Source of the DNA: Fratercula arctica
Taxonomy: Eukaryota; Chordata; Aves; Charadriiformes; Alcidae
Assembly: GCA_947846985.1 (NCBI GenBank)
Contig: CANTUZ010000002.1
Location: 11,825,587-11,889,586 of the forward strand
Direction of reading: 5' to 3'
DNA length: 64,000 bases
The first letter of the stretch is position 1. Each line of letters opens with the position of its first letter. Made by a program: the position numbers and the translations under genes. Below are positions 24,501-36,418 of the stretch, piece after piece. The notes beneath the pieces are model-generated. The model made no database searches. It worked only from the letters and a program-made list of their open reading frames with translations, and was not told the DNA's origin.

Positions 24501-26086
24501 CTTGGACACATCCAAGAGAATATCTCTTCTAGTACAAATATTGCCTGCTTCTAAAACATAAAGATGATGAAGTAGATTTGTATAAACAGCAGTATGGAAG
24601 TGGAGGATGAGATAATACATGGAGGTAACAAAACTGATTTAACTTGTTTATCCATTATTCAGCTGTGGCAAAGGACAGAGAATTAATCTTGCAAGAATCC
24701 TGATTACAGGGGAATTCAAAATTCAGGATCCCCTGTACAATGCACAGACAAAGCTCCCCTGCGGAGCCGTTGTCTGTTCCCCAACAGTGTGAAGCATCAC
24801 AGCTACTTCGGGGTTCACAGCCAGCACCTGTCTCCTGCAGTAAACCATCTGTATCTGTTCAGTCCTTTCTTTCTCTTAAGACAGACACTCACCTGATGAT
24901 GAGGCCGGCACAGGCGGATGGGTACTCTGTCTAGAAACTGCAGACCCGAGTTAGCTGTCTCCCTTCACTTGGCTGGAATAGAAACTTGAACCAACCTCTC
25001 CAAACTTGCAGGTGTGTACCATAAACACTGATATATTTGGTTCTGTCCCACTGAAACTGTTCTTATGCAAAACACCTAAATGGCTGCCTGTCAGAGAGGA
25101 CTTGAGAATGTACTGGTCAGGAAGCACTTGAAAACCACGGAGGGTGAAGAAACATATGTGGGCCAGAAGACACAGGACTTAGTTTCTGCTTCACTGAGGG
25201 TTAAAAAACAGTGATCTCACTGCTTTTGCCCTTCTGGGACTTCTTCCTCCTCCACTTTACAGTGCTGTTACTACTAAATGTTTAAGAGACTTTACTGGGC
25301 CCAAACTTTTTGTTCCTCTTATAATTTGTTCTTTCGCTGAAGAGATAAGCTCCCTTGTCTACTACATTGGTAGAGTTGGCCTTATTGCATACCAGGTGGA
25401 ATATAACTATGAAATAGTCAAATTAAGCCAACATTGCATCTAAAATTCCTTCAAGGCCTCAACAACTTGAAAAGAAAACCCTCTGAAATGCAATGGTCTG
25501 TGCTCATATGGCTAGAGTTGGGCATTAAGGGTCTGTGCTCAAGAGAAAAGCATATTACTCTAATCTGTGGTCAGAAATCTCCCTTCATTCATCCTTGGGT
25601 GATATAGCAGGAGCTCTTCAAGCTGTATTAAAAACATCTTATATTTTATTTATTTATTGTTGTTATCCTTATTTTAAATTTCATTTCAGTATGTATGTTT
25701 GACACTTTTAAAATTATGTTGATGGGGCAGGTAAAGGGAAAATTTGAAGTTGTTTCAATGAAGAAAACAAGCAATTGTTACAAGACAGATAGTTCATTAT
25801 ATGTAATCAGTTAACACAGAAAGTTTTATCATGCTTCAAGACACTTAACACATTCTTTGAATGTCATTCATGCAATGTTTGTTTCCTTTTGAAAAGACTG
25901 TCAGAAAGACTGAGTCAGATGTGAAACTCAGAAAATATACTAGAATACAATTTTAAATTACTTTGTACTAATCTGGTAAACAAACCCTCCCTTACCATAG
26001 AGTGACAACTAGCAATCATGATAGGAAATGTACCACAAATGTATTCATCATTTTTCCCAACTGCCTAACATCTCATAAAGGAACCT
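21538..26086. other. AT-rich sequence without a recognisable gene
   Basis: Unique-looking DNA. A (TTTG)n microsatellite lies at about 23763-23779. A strong donor-like AAG|GTAAGA occurs at 24315-24320, but the nearest acceptor-like CTCAG is only 15 bp upstream, so no exon is inferred. Frames over 60 codons here resemble no known family. Confidence 0.5.
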
Positions 26087-26632
26087 GTGCTTTACCTCAA
26101 GCTAAACCTGAATTCCTTGAAAGACCAAGTTAAAATCATCCAGCCTCATCATGCATCCTGGGTTTCAGGTAACGTTTCAGATCATCTTGAAGCAAACACC
26201 ACCAAGATCACTTTGGATTGCAGTAGAACTAACACAACCTGCCTTGCTATGGGTTGTGTCCCATCCCCAAGGGATCCCTTAGATCCTGACAGCAGCAATG
26301 TGCCATGTGGGAACATTGTGCCTCTGATATTCCCAATCCTAATTCTCCAACTGCTTTCCCCATGTTTGGTGAGAATGTCTTTTTGTGCCTGTTTCAGTGG
26401 AACAATTTACTGTCCGTCTAGGGTTGATAGCTGGAGCATGGGCCATAGCCAATGCTGTGTTTTGTTGATTCTTAGCCCTTCTCTTTCAGAGGACTTTAGG
26501 GAGAGCAGTCCTTGTGCCCACTCTCATGGCCTGGGTGAACATCTAGATGAGGCTCAGAAATACCCTGAGGTGTCCCGGAGCCCTCGTAGTCCCTGTGTGA
26601 CAGATGATGGGCTGTCAGTATCTAGTCCATAG
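26087..26632 (+). other. Longest open frame of the window; coding status unsupported
   Basis: A frame of 181 codons with no internal stop. It opens with GTG; the first ATG is codon 55, at 26249, leaving 127 codons. The translation is rich in Ser, Pro and Cys, with a hydrophobic stretch near residues 79-97 (VPLIFPILILQLL) and no recognised domain or motif. No splice context or polyadenylation arrangement supports it. About one frame of this length is plausible by chance in a six-frame reading of 64 kb, so I do not call a gene. Confidence 0.1.
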
Positions 26633-28156
26633 ATGGGACTGTTGTCGTGGAAATGCAACTACATGAAAATACTAAAAATAAAGCTGGCCAGACAAGCTTG
26701 ATAGTTTTTAGGCAGGAAACCAAAGGGAGAGAGTGCCATGGATATACTTGGATTTTAGACAGGCATTTGATAAGGAGGAATATGATAGTCTAGGGAGAAA
26801 ACTAAATCAATTTGGCTTAGACAACTATACAATTAGTCCAATCAAAACCTGGCCTGTGAGCTACTGACAATGGAAAATTATAAATACTTCATTAAGGAGA
26901 GAGAAATTGACTGGTGATGTCCCAAAAGAATCAGTATTGGTCTACCTGTTTAAAGTTTGGGTAAATATATCTACAAAATTCTATCAAGACTAATGAGTTA
27001 TTCAAGATACACTTAGAACAATTTGGACTGCTTCACTTAAGTACAAAATAACTAATATGTACCACCATACTAATTGCTGGAGGGGCGGGGGGTTGGGGGT
27101 GTGGAGGTGCTTATGAAAATACATGCCCAAATTTTCCAGCTTTCACAACCCAAACACTTTGGGCTTTTACCTGTCTGTGAAAGCTTTTTGCAAATAAGCC
27201 TGATTTTACATGTCTCCTTCCAGCGGAATTAGGTTAACAGCTCTAAGAACTGGGCTCAGTTTTATTGGATGGGTAATCCAAAAGTCCTTCACTCCCAATT
27301 TTCTCACATTCAGGCCTACGTTTCCCAGTATTTCCTTTAATATCAGCCACACTAAGTAGCAGCATAACGGACAGCCCAGCGCTGTAGGTCCCTGGGCTGG
27401 TATCCAGCCACGCATTGAAGAATACACCAAATCCTTCTCTATTACCAGGTTATAACTTGATATATAGTGGCAACTTTATTCAGCTGTGTTAATGTGCATG
27501 ATTAAATTGGACTCCTGCTAGTAATGTCTATGATAGAAAAAGGTAATTATTTTCTTTTATCTTCTTTATAACAAGAATAATTTTACTATCTAGTCTCCCA
27601 TGCTGATACCTCAACTGTGGAAAGCATGGTGCTAATAAGGTAAATGGGCTGCACAGAAACATTTTGGATGGCTGTAGTTACCAAACTCTGACTACTATTA
27701 ATCATTTAAGTCATCCAACTTTTGCAAACATCAACTTAAAATAAACACCAGCAGCTAAATTCATAAATACATCAGCAGTCAAGACTTGTTTACATGTGAA
27801 AATGTGGTGAAATAGCCAGAATAACTGTTTCATTGTAAATCCTCAAATGGCCACTATTTTCTGAGACAGGTATTTCACTAAATGTCTGAAGGCAGACAAC
27901 CTCTGAGTCATCAAAACTATTTCCCCTGTCACTGAACAGGGTTTTTCAGATAACTAGTTTTATTTTAGTTCTCTTCCTCGCAGTCTGCTGATTTATCTAT
28001 TATTCAAGTAACTACATTTTCCTCTGTCCTTGAATTATTTAAACTGTTGCGCATCCAGACAAACACACTTTCACAGCTCTGCAGTAAGATTCTATTATAA
28101 GCAGATATTTGTGTCTAATCACATCCATCAGTGAAACGTAAAGACTTAATATATCC
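26633..28156. other. Unique sequence with a G-rich cluster
   Basis: No gene is recognised. A G-rich stretch at 27079-27107 has G runs of four, six and five bases plus GG pairs and could form a weak G-quadruplex on the + strand. Otherwise background composition. Confidence 0.5.
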
Positions 28157-28230
28157 CCCCATGGCAGGGGGACTGGAACAAGATGATCTTTAAGGTCCCT
28201 TCCAATCCAAACCATTCTATGATTCTATGA
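28157..28230 (+). mobile_element. CR1 LINE, short 3' end fragment
   Basis: About 74 bp reading CATGGCAGGGGGACTGGAAC, then AAGATGATCTTTAAGGTCCC, TTCCAATCC and two ATTCTATGA-type octamers. This is the CR1 3' untranslated end in the forward orientation, severely 5'-truncated. It has no coding content. Another CR1 in the opposite orientation lies 475 bp downstream, with the two 3' ends facing each other. Confidence 0.92.
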
Positions 28231-28705
28231 TGATGATCTTTCTTGGATGCAAAACCCCATCAATACTATTTATAAAATACTTAGCGCTTTCACTCTACAT
28301 TTTATATGCTAATAACATTTTTTTGTTTAGGAGACAATCTGGCTGAGCTAAGTACATATTTTCCAAAAAATTAACCTATGGAACCTCAGGCTGAAGACAA
28401 AATTTATATTCGAGATTTAAAACCACCACCTTAATCAGAGTATTATTGTGTTATTATCCTAATGCTCGATAATGCATTTCTTGTAGATAATTTAAATGTG
28501 AATCAATGCCCAAGAATAACTGATCCTCCTGAGATAAAATAAATTAAGGAACTGAAAGATATAAATAAAATCTATTTATTTCGAATTAAAGCAGCAGCAC
28601 CAAGTTTAAAGACAGTTCTATCTGAGACTATTGTGCAATTATAATGTAGGGAAAATTAGCTTAGAAAAACTCACCAAGAAGTTAAAGTAACCCATTTTAA
28701 AGTAG
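28231..28705. other. Spacer between two CR1 copies
   Basis: 475 bp of AT-rich unique DNA between the facing 3' ends of two CR1 fragments. No gene or further repeat is recognised. Confidence 0.6.
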
Positions 28706-28932
28706 TCATAGAATCATAGAATCATAGAATTGCCTAGGTTGGAAGGGACCTTTGAGATCATCTGGTCCAACCATCAGCCTAACACTGACAAAAACCATCA
28801 CTAAACTGTATCTTTAAACACTATGTTTACCTGTCTTTTAAATAGCTCCAGGGATGGTGCCTCAACCACTTCCCTGGGCAGCCTGTTCCAATGCTTAATA
28901 ACCAGTGTAAAAATTTTTCCTAATATCCAGTC
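28706..28932 (-). mobile_element. CR1 LINE, 3' end fragment, reverse orientation
   Basis: It starts with three TCATAGAA-type octamers, then GGTTGGAAGGGACCTTTGAG and ATCATCTGGTCCAACCATC. It continues with the CR1 blocks AGCTCCAGGGATGGTGCCTC, AACCACTTCCCTGGGCAGCC and TGTTCCAATG. Read on minus this is the last roughly 225 bp of CR1. Substitutions and a broken frame indicate an old copy. Homology stops at about CCTAATATCCAG. Confidence 0.93.
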
Positions 28933-31900
28933 AGTCCAGAAAGCATTGGCAGCACCACATCAAAGGCTTAATTGGCTGCAAAGCATACTTGAGAAACTCA
29001 GTTTTGCCATGTTGAAGAGACAGCATCCTAACTGCAAAACATATGAGGGTGGTTTGGGACTACACAGTGTTGTGGCAAAGTCCCTACAGTGAGAAAGAGA
29101 GAGGGACCTGGGCACAGTCAAGGTGGTTATATTCAAAATTATAATGTAGAATGCCTATTTCAGAAACTATAAAACCCCCAGAAGTCGGGAGTTCATACTC
29201 CATAAGGCAGGTTTCAGCCACCGTCAATGTCTCTAAAAGACTGGCAAGCCTCCATCTCTTCCTTTGCCACTGGGAGAGGAGTTGGACACCAGGACACAGA
29301 GCTACCCAGCGCCCAGCCCCTGCATTAAGCCCTGGCTCCTGGTGAGATGAGCCCACCCATCTGCCCTGTGTATCCTGCGGGCAAGTGGACAAGGAGCATC
29401 CCACTCAGCTCACCCTCCTCCCAACCCACCTCGCACCAGCTGTCTGCATCTGACAGGACTTAATTTTCCGAGTGAGCTCCAAAGCTTTAAATGTCATTGC
29501 ACTGGATCAATCTCATAGAGTTAGGTGGCAAATTCTTAATAAGGTAATTCGTAATTCAGGTTACCCAACACTGCACACAAATAGATCAGACCCTACAGTG
29601 ACTAATACTAGGTACCTGAAAATTGATCACTTAAGACACATGCTGTAGTTTCTTCCCTTTACTAAGGTGACAAAATTTGACTCCTTTTTAAAGAAAAATG
29701 ATTACATAAGGAAAAACTGTGCATGAACTCACTCAAAGAAATGCTCACGAGTTGTTTGCTTTCTTTAGGAAGCCTTCCTGTAACAAAATCTATACTTACA
29801 CAATCATGAACACAAAATACACACAAAGTGGTATGATGAAAATTTGTGGGTTTAAGTTCAATGAGAATTCCTGAATTTTATCATAGGACTTTCCCTACCA
29901 GAGCTCTGATCTGCTTCGAAAATTTGACAGCGTATTGAGGAGAATCAAAAGAAATAAATCATATGTCCTAAACCACCCAAATTGTGGAGTGCCTGAAAGC
30001 TGTACTGTGACGCGTGCTTCTACAGGCATTAAATATCTGTTTAGGGTTAAGAGGAAAGTGCAAAGTAATTTATGCTAAAAATTATCACAATCTCAGCAGA
30101 GTATAAGCCAAGAAAAAAGAAGGTGCTTTCAGCGTGCCTCCTGCTGGTTTTACACCATGTGCACACTCTGAGCTGCAGACCTGGTGTCAGCCTAAGAGAG
30201 CCCAGGGGCAGCTGCAGCCCCAGGTGGTCCCCTCCTCTGGGCAGCCCATTGCCCCCACGCAGGCGTTTTGCCGGCCGGCCTCAGCTGCTTCCACCAGTCT
30301 CTGAGTTACTTCCTCAGCTACCCAGCTCCTCACCAACCAGAAAACAGAGAAAACTCTAGAAACCTGTTTTCTCAAGTATTTCCAGTAAACAATGAAGTGC
30401 TTTGGCTGGTATCTCTGCTGACTGGGCCGGGCCAGCACCTTTGGCTGTCAGGAGAAGGAGTGGAGGAGAGGCTGAACCCACGGAAGTGAGCATAAAGCTC
30501 AGTTTCAGTCACTTTTGTGGCAGAACTTTCTGCTTTTACAGATCTATTGATAACTGCAGTTCTGATTGCACAATTCTCTGGTACTCCTTTAAAATTACGT
30601 GTGTGATTCAAAGGCTGTTTGTTGTTTCAGACCATCCCAGTGTGTGTGCATGAATATTTCGGAATCTGAGACTAGAATACGCAGGTGCTTATTGCTCAGG
30701 ATAATAGCATTCAAATAATAAGGATTTTTTGTACAGTATTTGCAATACTTTTTTTCACAGAATAGATGTGCTCACTAATAAAGATTCTTCATCCTTTCAC
30801 TTGAAATCATTGATGGGACACTAATCAGAGGCCTTTTCAATCCACCAAAAAATCCCTCTTGTGCTATTGATAAGTTGGATTGCTGATGTTTCCATGTAGT
30901 TTCAGTGGACCATGGAATCAAGCATGTTGTTTATTCAGAGGCCCTGATTTCAACTCCTTCTGTACATTCCATACATCTGCATGTCAGATGTATCTTGGCA
31001 TAAAAGTAAAATTTTAAAAAGATATCAACAGCAATACACATGTGGATACTGAGAGTAAAAAGAAATGTTAGAAGAAAGGATTTATAGATTGTACTTAGAA
31101 GCTAGTATTCCACAAAAAGAAAAGAGAAATCTTAGACTTCCAGTAACACAGATCATTTCAGAAGTATTTGTTTGTCAGAGGTTTTCAAATTATAAATGAA
31201 GCTATAAATATTATAAACGGAGTAACTGCCTCAGTAGCCGAACAAATTAACACAAAATGTTTACGAATCCTGTGATACTGTAAATGTGTGTGGCCATAGG
31301 ATTGTACCAAACCTTCTAAATTCTGATATATATTTACCATTCTTAAGTAGTTTAGATTATGGTACTTCTCCTAATCATTAGACAGAACAGGCTTTCTGAG
31401 ATTGAGATAAAACAGTGATGCTTCTTCCAACTCAAAAACTCTTAGTAAACATTGTCTGCAACGACAGTTGTGTAGCAGCCTCAACTCACATTTTCATGAT
31501 TCTTATCTTTGTATAAAACATCGCTTGGGGACCTCAAAGTATACAATGTTTTTTTAAAAAGTGATCAAGATTTAAACTGTATGTGGCTTTTGCTATATTT
31601 ATTATACTGGAAAGTTGTTCCAGACCACACTGCTTTGATGGATAAAACTCATTCTGACTTCCAGTCTACCCATATTCCTAGATAGTCTGGACCCACTATC
31701 CACCTTGTCAATAAGATTAAGTAGTACTTACAGCACTTTGCTAATTCTCAGCTCTGTTATATTTCCAAAACCATGATATTCACTGTCAGCCTTTGCTTCT
31801 TTTTTTTTTACGGAGACCAGAACATGGGTGATTAAATTTGCATGCAATATTCCAGCATGGTCCCAGCCACGCCCTTGCATAGTGTCATTAAAACTACTCT

Positions 31901-33128
31901 TTCTCAAAAGAAAGTACCCAGCCTGCAGAAATCCTGCTACCACCTTTCATTTCTGATGGGTGCACCATAACAACAGATCAAGGTTATTCTGTGATCAGCT
32001 AATTTAGCCAGACTTCTCTTCATTTCAGTGCAGAGAAAACAAGCATCAATAGCCAGTGAACTAGTTTGCATTACCTGTATTAGCTACGTACAGTGCACGT
32101 TCCCATTGCATCAGCTTTGCTCCCAATTTTGCTACTTCAGCACTGAAAAAACACAGTTAAAAACCTAAGGACCACAGTGAAGACTGCAGCTGACCTACAC
32201 AGAACTCCAAAGCAGAGTAAAGGTGAAGGCTGTGCACAAGAAAGTAAAACAAGGAATGATATTTATAGCAAAAGTCACAATGTGCAATTTATTATGGTGG
32301 TTTATCCTCATATGCCACGTATTATTATACATGTAATAACATAATGTATTTATAATCCCACAAAAGCAAATTAATGTAAATAAACTGCAAGATATAAAAA
32401 AAAATACTGTGCTAAATATTAGTATTCCAAGTCCACAGACCTGGATTCAAAGGTGTTCAAACATTTTTCTTAGAAACAAAAGTAATTCAGTGTTATATAT
32501 TAGAGCACATAAAAATTTTGGAGGAAAGTGCTATTTAATGCAGCAAAAAACCCTGTTCCTTTGTAATTAGGAAAACATTTTTAAATTACCTTACTTCATG
32601 TCATGAGCAGTCATGAGTCTAAAAATAAATGTATTTTGGCTTTCTAAGCAAATTATGCCCTCATTTTACAACATAAAGTGATGTAAATCAGTCTGTAGCT
32701 GTCGTGCATTTGTGTAATACTCTGAGGTGTGTGTATCCAGCATGACAGAAGCACATTTAATTTCAAAAAATATTATTGTTTTATCGACATTTTCAAAAAC
32801 CTTGAAAGTTTTTGTATCCTGATTAGTCCATTTTAGGAGATAATCTGAAACTCTGGGCTTTAACATTGCCTGAAAAGTCTCTTATCAGTGTCCATGTTAC
32901 TAGCAGTAATCCAGCTAGAGAGTTCACTGTTGAACTAAGGAAGAAAAACAAGTATTTCTATTTTAAGAGACGCAAGAACCTTGCTGGAATTGAAATACAC
33001 TGGAAATGTAACCCCTGAAGTGGCAGGAGTCTTTTAAATGGTTTTCTGAAGTTTCAGTGGAGCTGCACGTACAAGTAAATTTACTGTTACCGCAATTCCG
33101 TCAAGCCCTTTTAGCCTAAAACCCAAGT
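28933..33128. other. Unique sequence without a recognisable gene
   Basis: No gene is recognised. Two GC-richer patches lie at about 29220-29460 and 30160-30470, the second containing GCCGGCCGGCC and a handful of CpG. Frames of 80-106 codons cover these patches on both strands, as expected where stop codons are rare, and none resembles a known protein. The remainder is AT-rich. Confidence 0.5.
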
Positions 33129-33822
33129 TCACAGAATCACAGAATCATAGGATGTGTTGGATTGGAAGGGACCTCTAAAGGCCATCTAGTCCAACCCCCC
33201 TGCAGTAAGCAGGGACATCTTCAACTAGATCAAGTTGCTCAGAGCCTCATCCAGCCTGGCCTTGAATGTCTCCAGGGATGGGGCCTCCACCACCTCTCTG
33301 GGCAACCTGTTCCAGTGTCTCACCACCCCCATTGTAAAGAACTTCTTCCTAATGTCTAACCTAAACCTACCCTGCTCTAGTTTAAACCATTGCCCCTCAT
33401 TCTATCGCTACATGCCCTTGCAAACAGCCCCTCCCCAGCTTTCTTATAGGCCCCCTTCAGGTACTGGAAGGGGCTATAAGGTCTCCCCGGAGCCTTCTCT
33501 TCTCCAGGCTGAACAACCCCAACTCTCTCAGCCTGTCCTCATAGCAGAGATGCTCCAGCCCTTTGATCATCTTTGTGGCCCTCCTCTGGACCCGCTTCAA
33601 CAGATCCATGTCCTTCTTGTGCTGAGGGTTCCAGAGCTGGACACAGTACTCTAGGTGGAGTCTCACGAGAGCAGAGTAGAGGGGGGGAATCACCTCTCTG
33701 GATCTGCTGGCCACGGTTCTTTTGATGCAGCTCAGGATGCGATTGGCCTTCTGGGCTGCAAGCACACATTGTTGGCTCATGTGCAGCTTTTCATCCACCA
33801 GTACCCCCAAGTCCTTTTCCGT
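33129..33822 (-). mobile_element. CR1 LINE, 5'-truncated, with frameshifted ORF2 C-terminus
   Basis: The longest CR1 copy in the window, about 694 bp on minus. The 3' end at the low coordinate has TTCTGTGA octamers and GGGGTTGGACTAGATGGCC. The minus frame 33810-33457 (117 codons) reads as CR1 ORF2 just beyond the polymerase core: '[14 protein letters not shown]', '[16 protein letters not shown]', '[14 protein letters not shown]', '[20 protein letters not shown]' and '[18 protein letters not shown]'. It then ends early (APSST, stop), where relatives continue in frame into a QYLKG-like block. One base appears to be missing at about 33468-33474, so the reading frame is broken. Further stops follow. 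A dead copy that also lacks the catalytic domains. Confidence 0.94.
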
Positions 33823-34949
33823 GTATAATTTTTGCTAAAAGGGTAGCAGGTGACACTCAACACCTGAAGCAGAGTTTCAAACACGAAAAACCTCACAAGT
33901 CCCCTGCCAAGTAGGCTTACAGCCAACTGCACACTATATTTAGTAGATAAGAAGCACCATAAGTCTGAGTTTTCCCCAAGTTAAAGCACACCTATAGTTT
34001 TGCTCTGGATTTTTCATTCTTCCTGTAGTACAAAAAGACTGGTTTGCTTAAGTGCCTGGATCAAACTGAAACAAAAAGGTTTAATCATCTTGCAGTGATG
34101 AAGATGATGGTGTTATGAAATACTAGTGCTGCGTGTTAAAAATCAAACAAAATCATCAACCCCTCCCACCTCAGGAAACTCAGACATTAGTGGTGGGGTA
34201 TTCCTTTGAATCAGCAATTGTCATTGCTGTAAAACTTGATTTCGATTTATTCATTATTATGCTGAAAATAGAGAAACGTGTTCTGTAATCTGTGTTGTCT
34301 GCTTCAAGCTGAGCAGTTTACTTTTTCCTACTGGAAAATCATTCCTCATTGCTTGTGACGTCTGCATTCCAGAACAGTAATATATGGGCAACAATTTGCC
34401 ATAACCAGTTTTATTCCTGATGTACCTGTAATACCATCCAGCTCACTTTTTGCAGGATTTTTTAACTGCATCCAATGAATAGTTAAGCAATAGCACACTT
34501 TTCAATTTTTCCTTTCTAGGCTGTTGTCCTAAAGGCAGAGACAGAAGATATGAAAGACAGAGAGGATGGAAAAGAAACAAAGTGAGGAGAGCCTTCAAGA
34601 GAACATGATTGCTCACGTGCACCATATGTGATCTATGGCATAAAGTGAATGAATCGAATTTTGTCTTGCCATATTACACTTCATCAAGAAGCATCACACT
34701 CTACAAAGTGTGGCCTTGGAGGAAACAGAGTACATTTGCTCATCACAACAGAGCAGCTGGGGCAGTGCAGTGAGAAGCAAAAAGAAAGAAAGTTCTGCTG
34801 AGGACCCAGAGTGGCTCTGGCTCCTGCTGTCGTTTGCCTCCAGGAAGAGTATCTCCATGCTCTGCATGATGATTCGGGATGCAGTATTTGCTATGGTCCC
34901 AGGTATAGAGACTGAGTTCTGGAAAAAATGAAGAATTTGCTCACAAACT
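33823..34949. other. Unique sequence without a recognisable gene
   Basis: AT-rich DNA with short uninformative frames on both strands, the longest 87 codons on minus at 34694-34957. No repeat family is recognised. Confidence 0.5.
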
Positions 34950-36338
34950 TGACCCATCTTCCTTATGCTTGCCTCTGCTTCTCACTTCCCCAAAAATTCA
35001 TTTACTTATTCCAAGACAAAACTGACAAATTCTGGTATGGTTTTCCATGTATGCTCAACTCACCATCTTTAGCCCTCTTTCCTGTGTTTCTCCCCAGTCT
35101 CTAGTTACTCACCCCAGTAATTAAACTCTCCTACCTCTCTAACGGTTCCTTCTGTATGTTATTCAGTGAGTCCTTGTCTTTCTCCATCCCTCTTTGGGGA
35201 TCTTCTACAGCTCTGTCTCTTCTGCGTACATCTCTTCTAGGTAAATATCATCTACAAACATAAATTCTGCCTCTGTTTCTATGCCTCACTTCTACCCCTG
35301 TATTCTGTCCCTGTGGATGGGATTCATTTGTCTGAATGTAGGTATTTCTGAATTATTTCTGAACCACCTCTCTCTGTAGGCTCTCTCTGTAGTCTGAAAA
35401 TCAAGTCAATATTATTTAAAGAACTGTAGGGTGCAATTAATCCAACTGCTAAAGAACATCTCTAAAATAAGGCAGCTGAATGATGATCTAACTGTGCGAC
35501 TTTCACTATCAAGAGTAATATCTACATTGTTGCTCTGTAAGATTGGGTGGGATAAATCCTACTCTTTTGTACAAACTAAAATCCTGCTCTAGCTTTAACA
35601 CTTTTTTGTAGACATTTAGACACAACATAGCTAATACAAAATTAACATTCTTCATAGTGTTTTTCTGCTCATTTCTTTTGGACAGAACTATCAAGCATCT
35701 GATCACATGGGACAATAACCTGACCTTTGTGTTCTTGAGTTCCTCACACACAGTCTTACAACATCTTTCTATCTGACATCTCTAAAACATTCCGTTTCTG
35801 TTTCCTTCACGCAGCTCAAACTCTTATCCATGCTCTCATCTCATGCATGGGGCATGCTTTCTTGGGCCTGAGTAAATCCCATGTTTCCCCTGTGTACCCA
35901 GGAGACCTTTGCATGATAATTTTCCACGTCTGTTACTTTACCCATGCCATTAGTCTCCTTCTCTCTCTCTGAGGTTCCTCCTCTCTTTCATATCAAAGAA
36001 AGGCTTTTGAGGACCTTCCCAGCCAATAACAGCTTTTTTTTCTTCTGATTTGGCTCTGAAGACAGCTTGAGGCTTTTTTCAGAGCGTGTGGCCAGCTTGT
36101 ACCTGGCTAGATTTTCAAAAAGGAGCTTTATCCTTTCCTTCTAGCCACTGCTAATGTTTGAGAGCAGCCTCTTACAAATATCTCCCAGTCTGTCTTTAAA
36201 CTGTTTCCTAAACTTTCCTTTTCCGTAATGCTTCAACAACCCCTTGTCTCATTTGGTACTTTCCTGGGACAACTGTCCTCTCTCCTCTTTGCAAGCACTT
36301 ACGTTGCTTTTATTGATCTGCTGCCTCTTCCTGCACAT
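34950..36338 (+). repeat. Pyrimidine-rich tract leading into a LINE tail
   Basis: Nearly 1.4 kb in which the + strand is strongly biased to C and T, with many CTCTCTNT and TTCC blocks, especially at 35040-35400 and 35760-36340. A short tandem duplication (CTCTCTCTGTAG) lies at about 35370-35393. The final 150 bp or so merge into the LINE tail at 36339. In relatives of that LINE the region just before the tail is likewise pyrimidine-rich, so part of this tract may be decayed LINE body. How much is homologous cannot be settled by eye. Confidence 0.35.
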
Positions 36339-36418
36339 TAGACTCCAAGTTCTCAGGGCTTTGACCATGTTTTTGTTCTGTTTTCTGTACAGCTCCTGAA
36401 ATACCAAGGTCCCAGCAC
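36339..36418 (+). repeat. Ancient LINE 3' tail relic (L2/CR1-type), forward orientation
   Basis: The stretch reads ATTAGACTCCAAGTTCTCAG, GGCTTTGACCATG, TTTTTGTTCTGTTTTCTGTAC and AGCTCC, ending near AAGGTCCCAG. This matches the order of blocks in the amniote LINE tail: TTAGATTGTAAGCTC, GGGCAGGGACC, TTTGTTCTGTGTTTGTACAGC and GGGGTCCTGG. The relic at 3344-3447 is the same family in reverse. Divergence is high, as expected for an element that died before modern birds. Match made from memory. Confidence 0.55.

Noticed and set aside
26087..26632. 181-codon plus-strand frame as a protein-coding gene
   Set aside because: It opens at GTG, its first ATG is codon 55, no domain or splice context is visible, and one frame of this size is plausible by chance in 64 kb.
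33162..33654. Plus-strand frames of 65 and 139 codons
   Set aside because: They are antisense shadows of a CR1 element on the minus strand.
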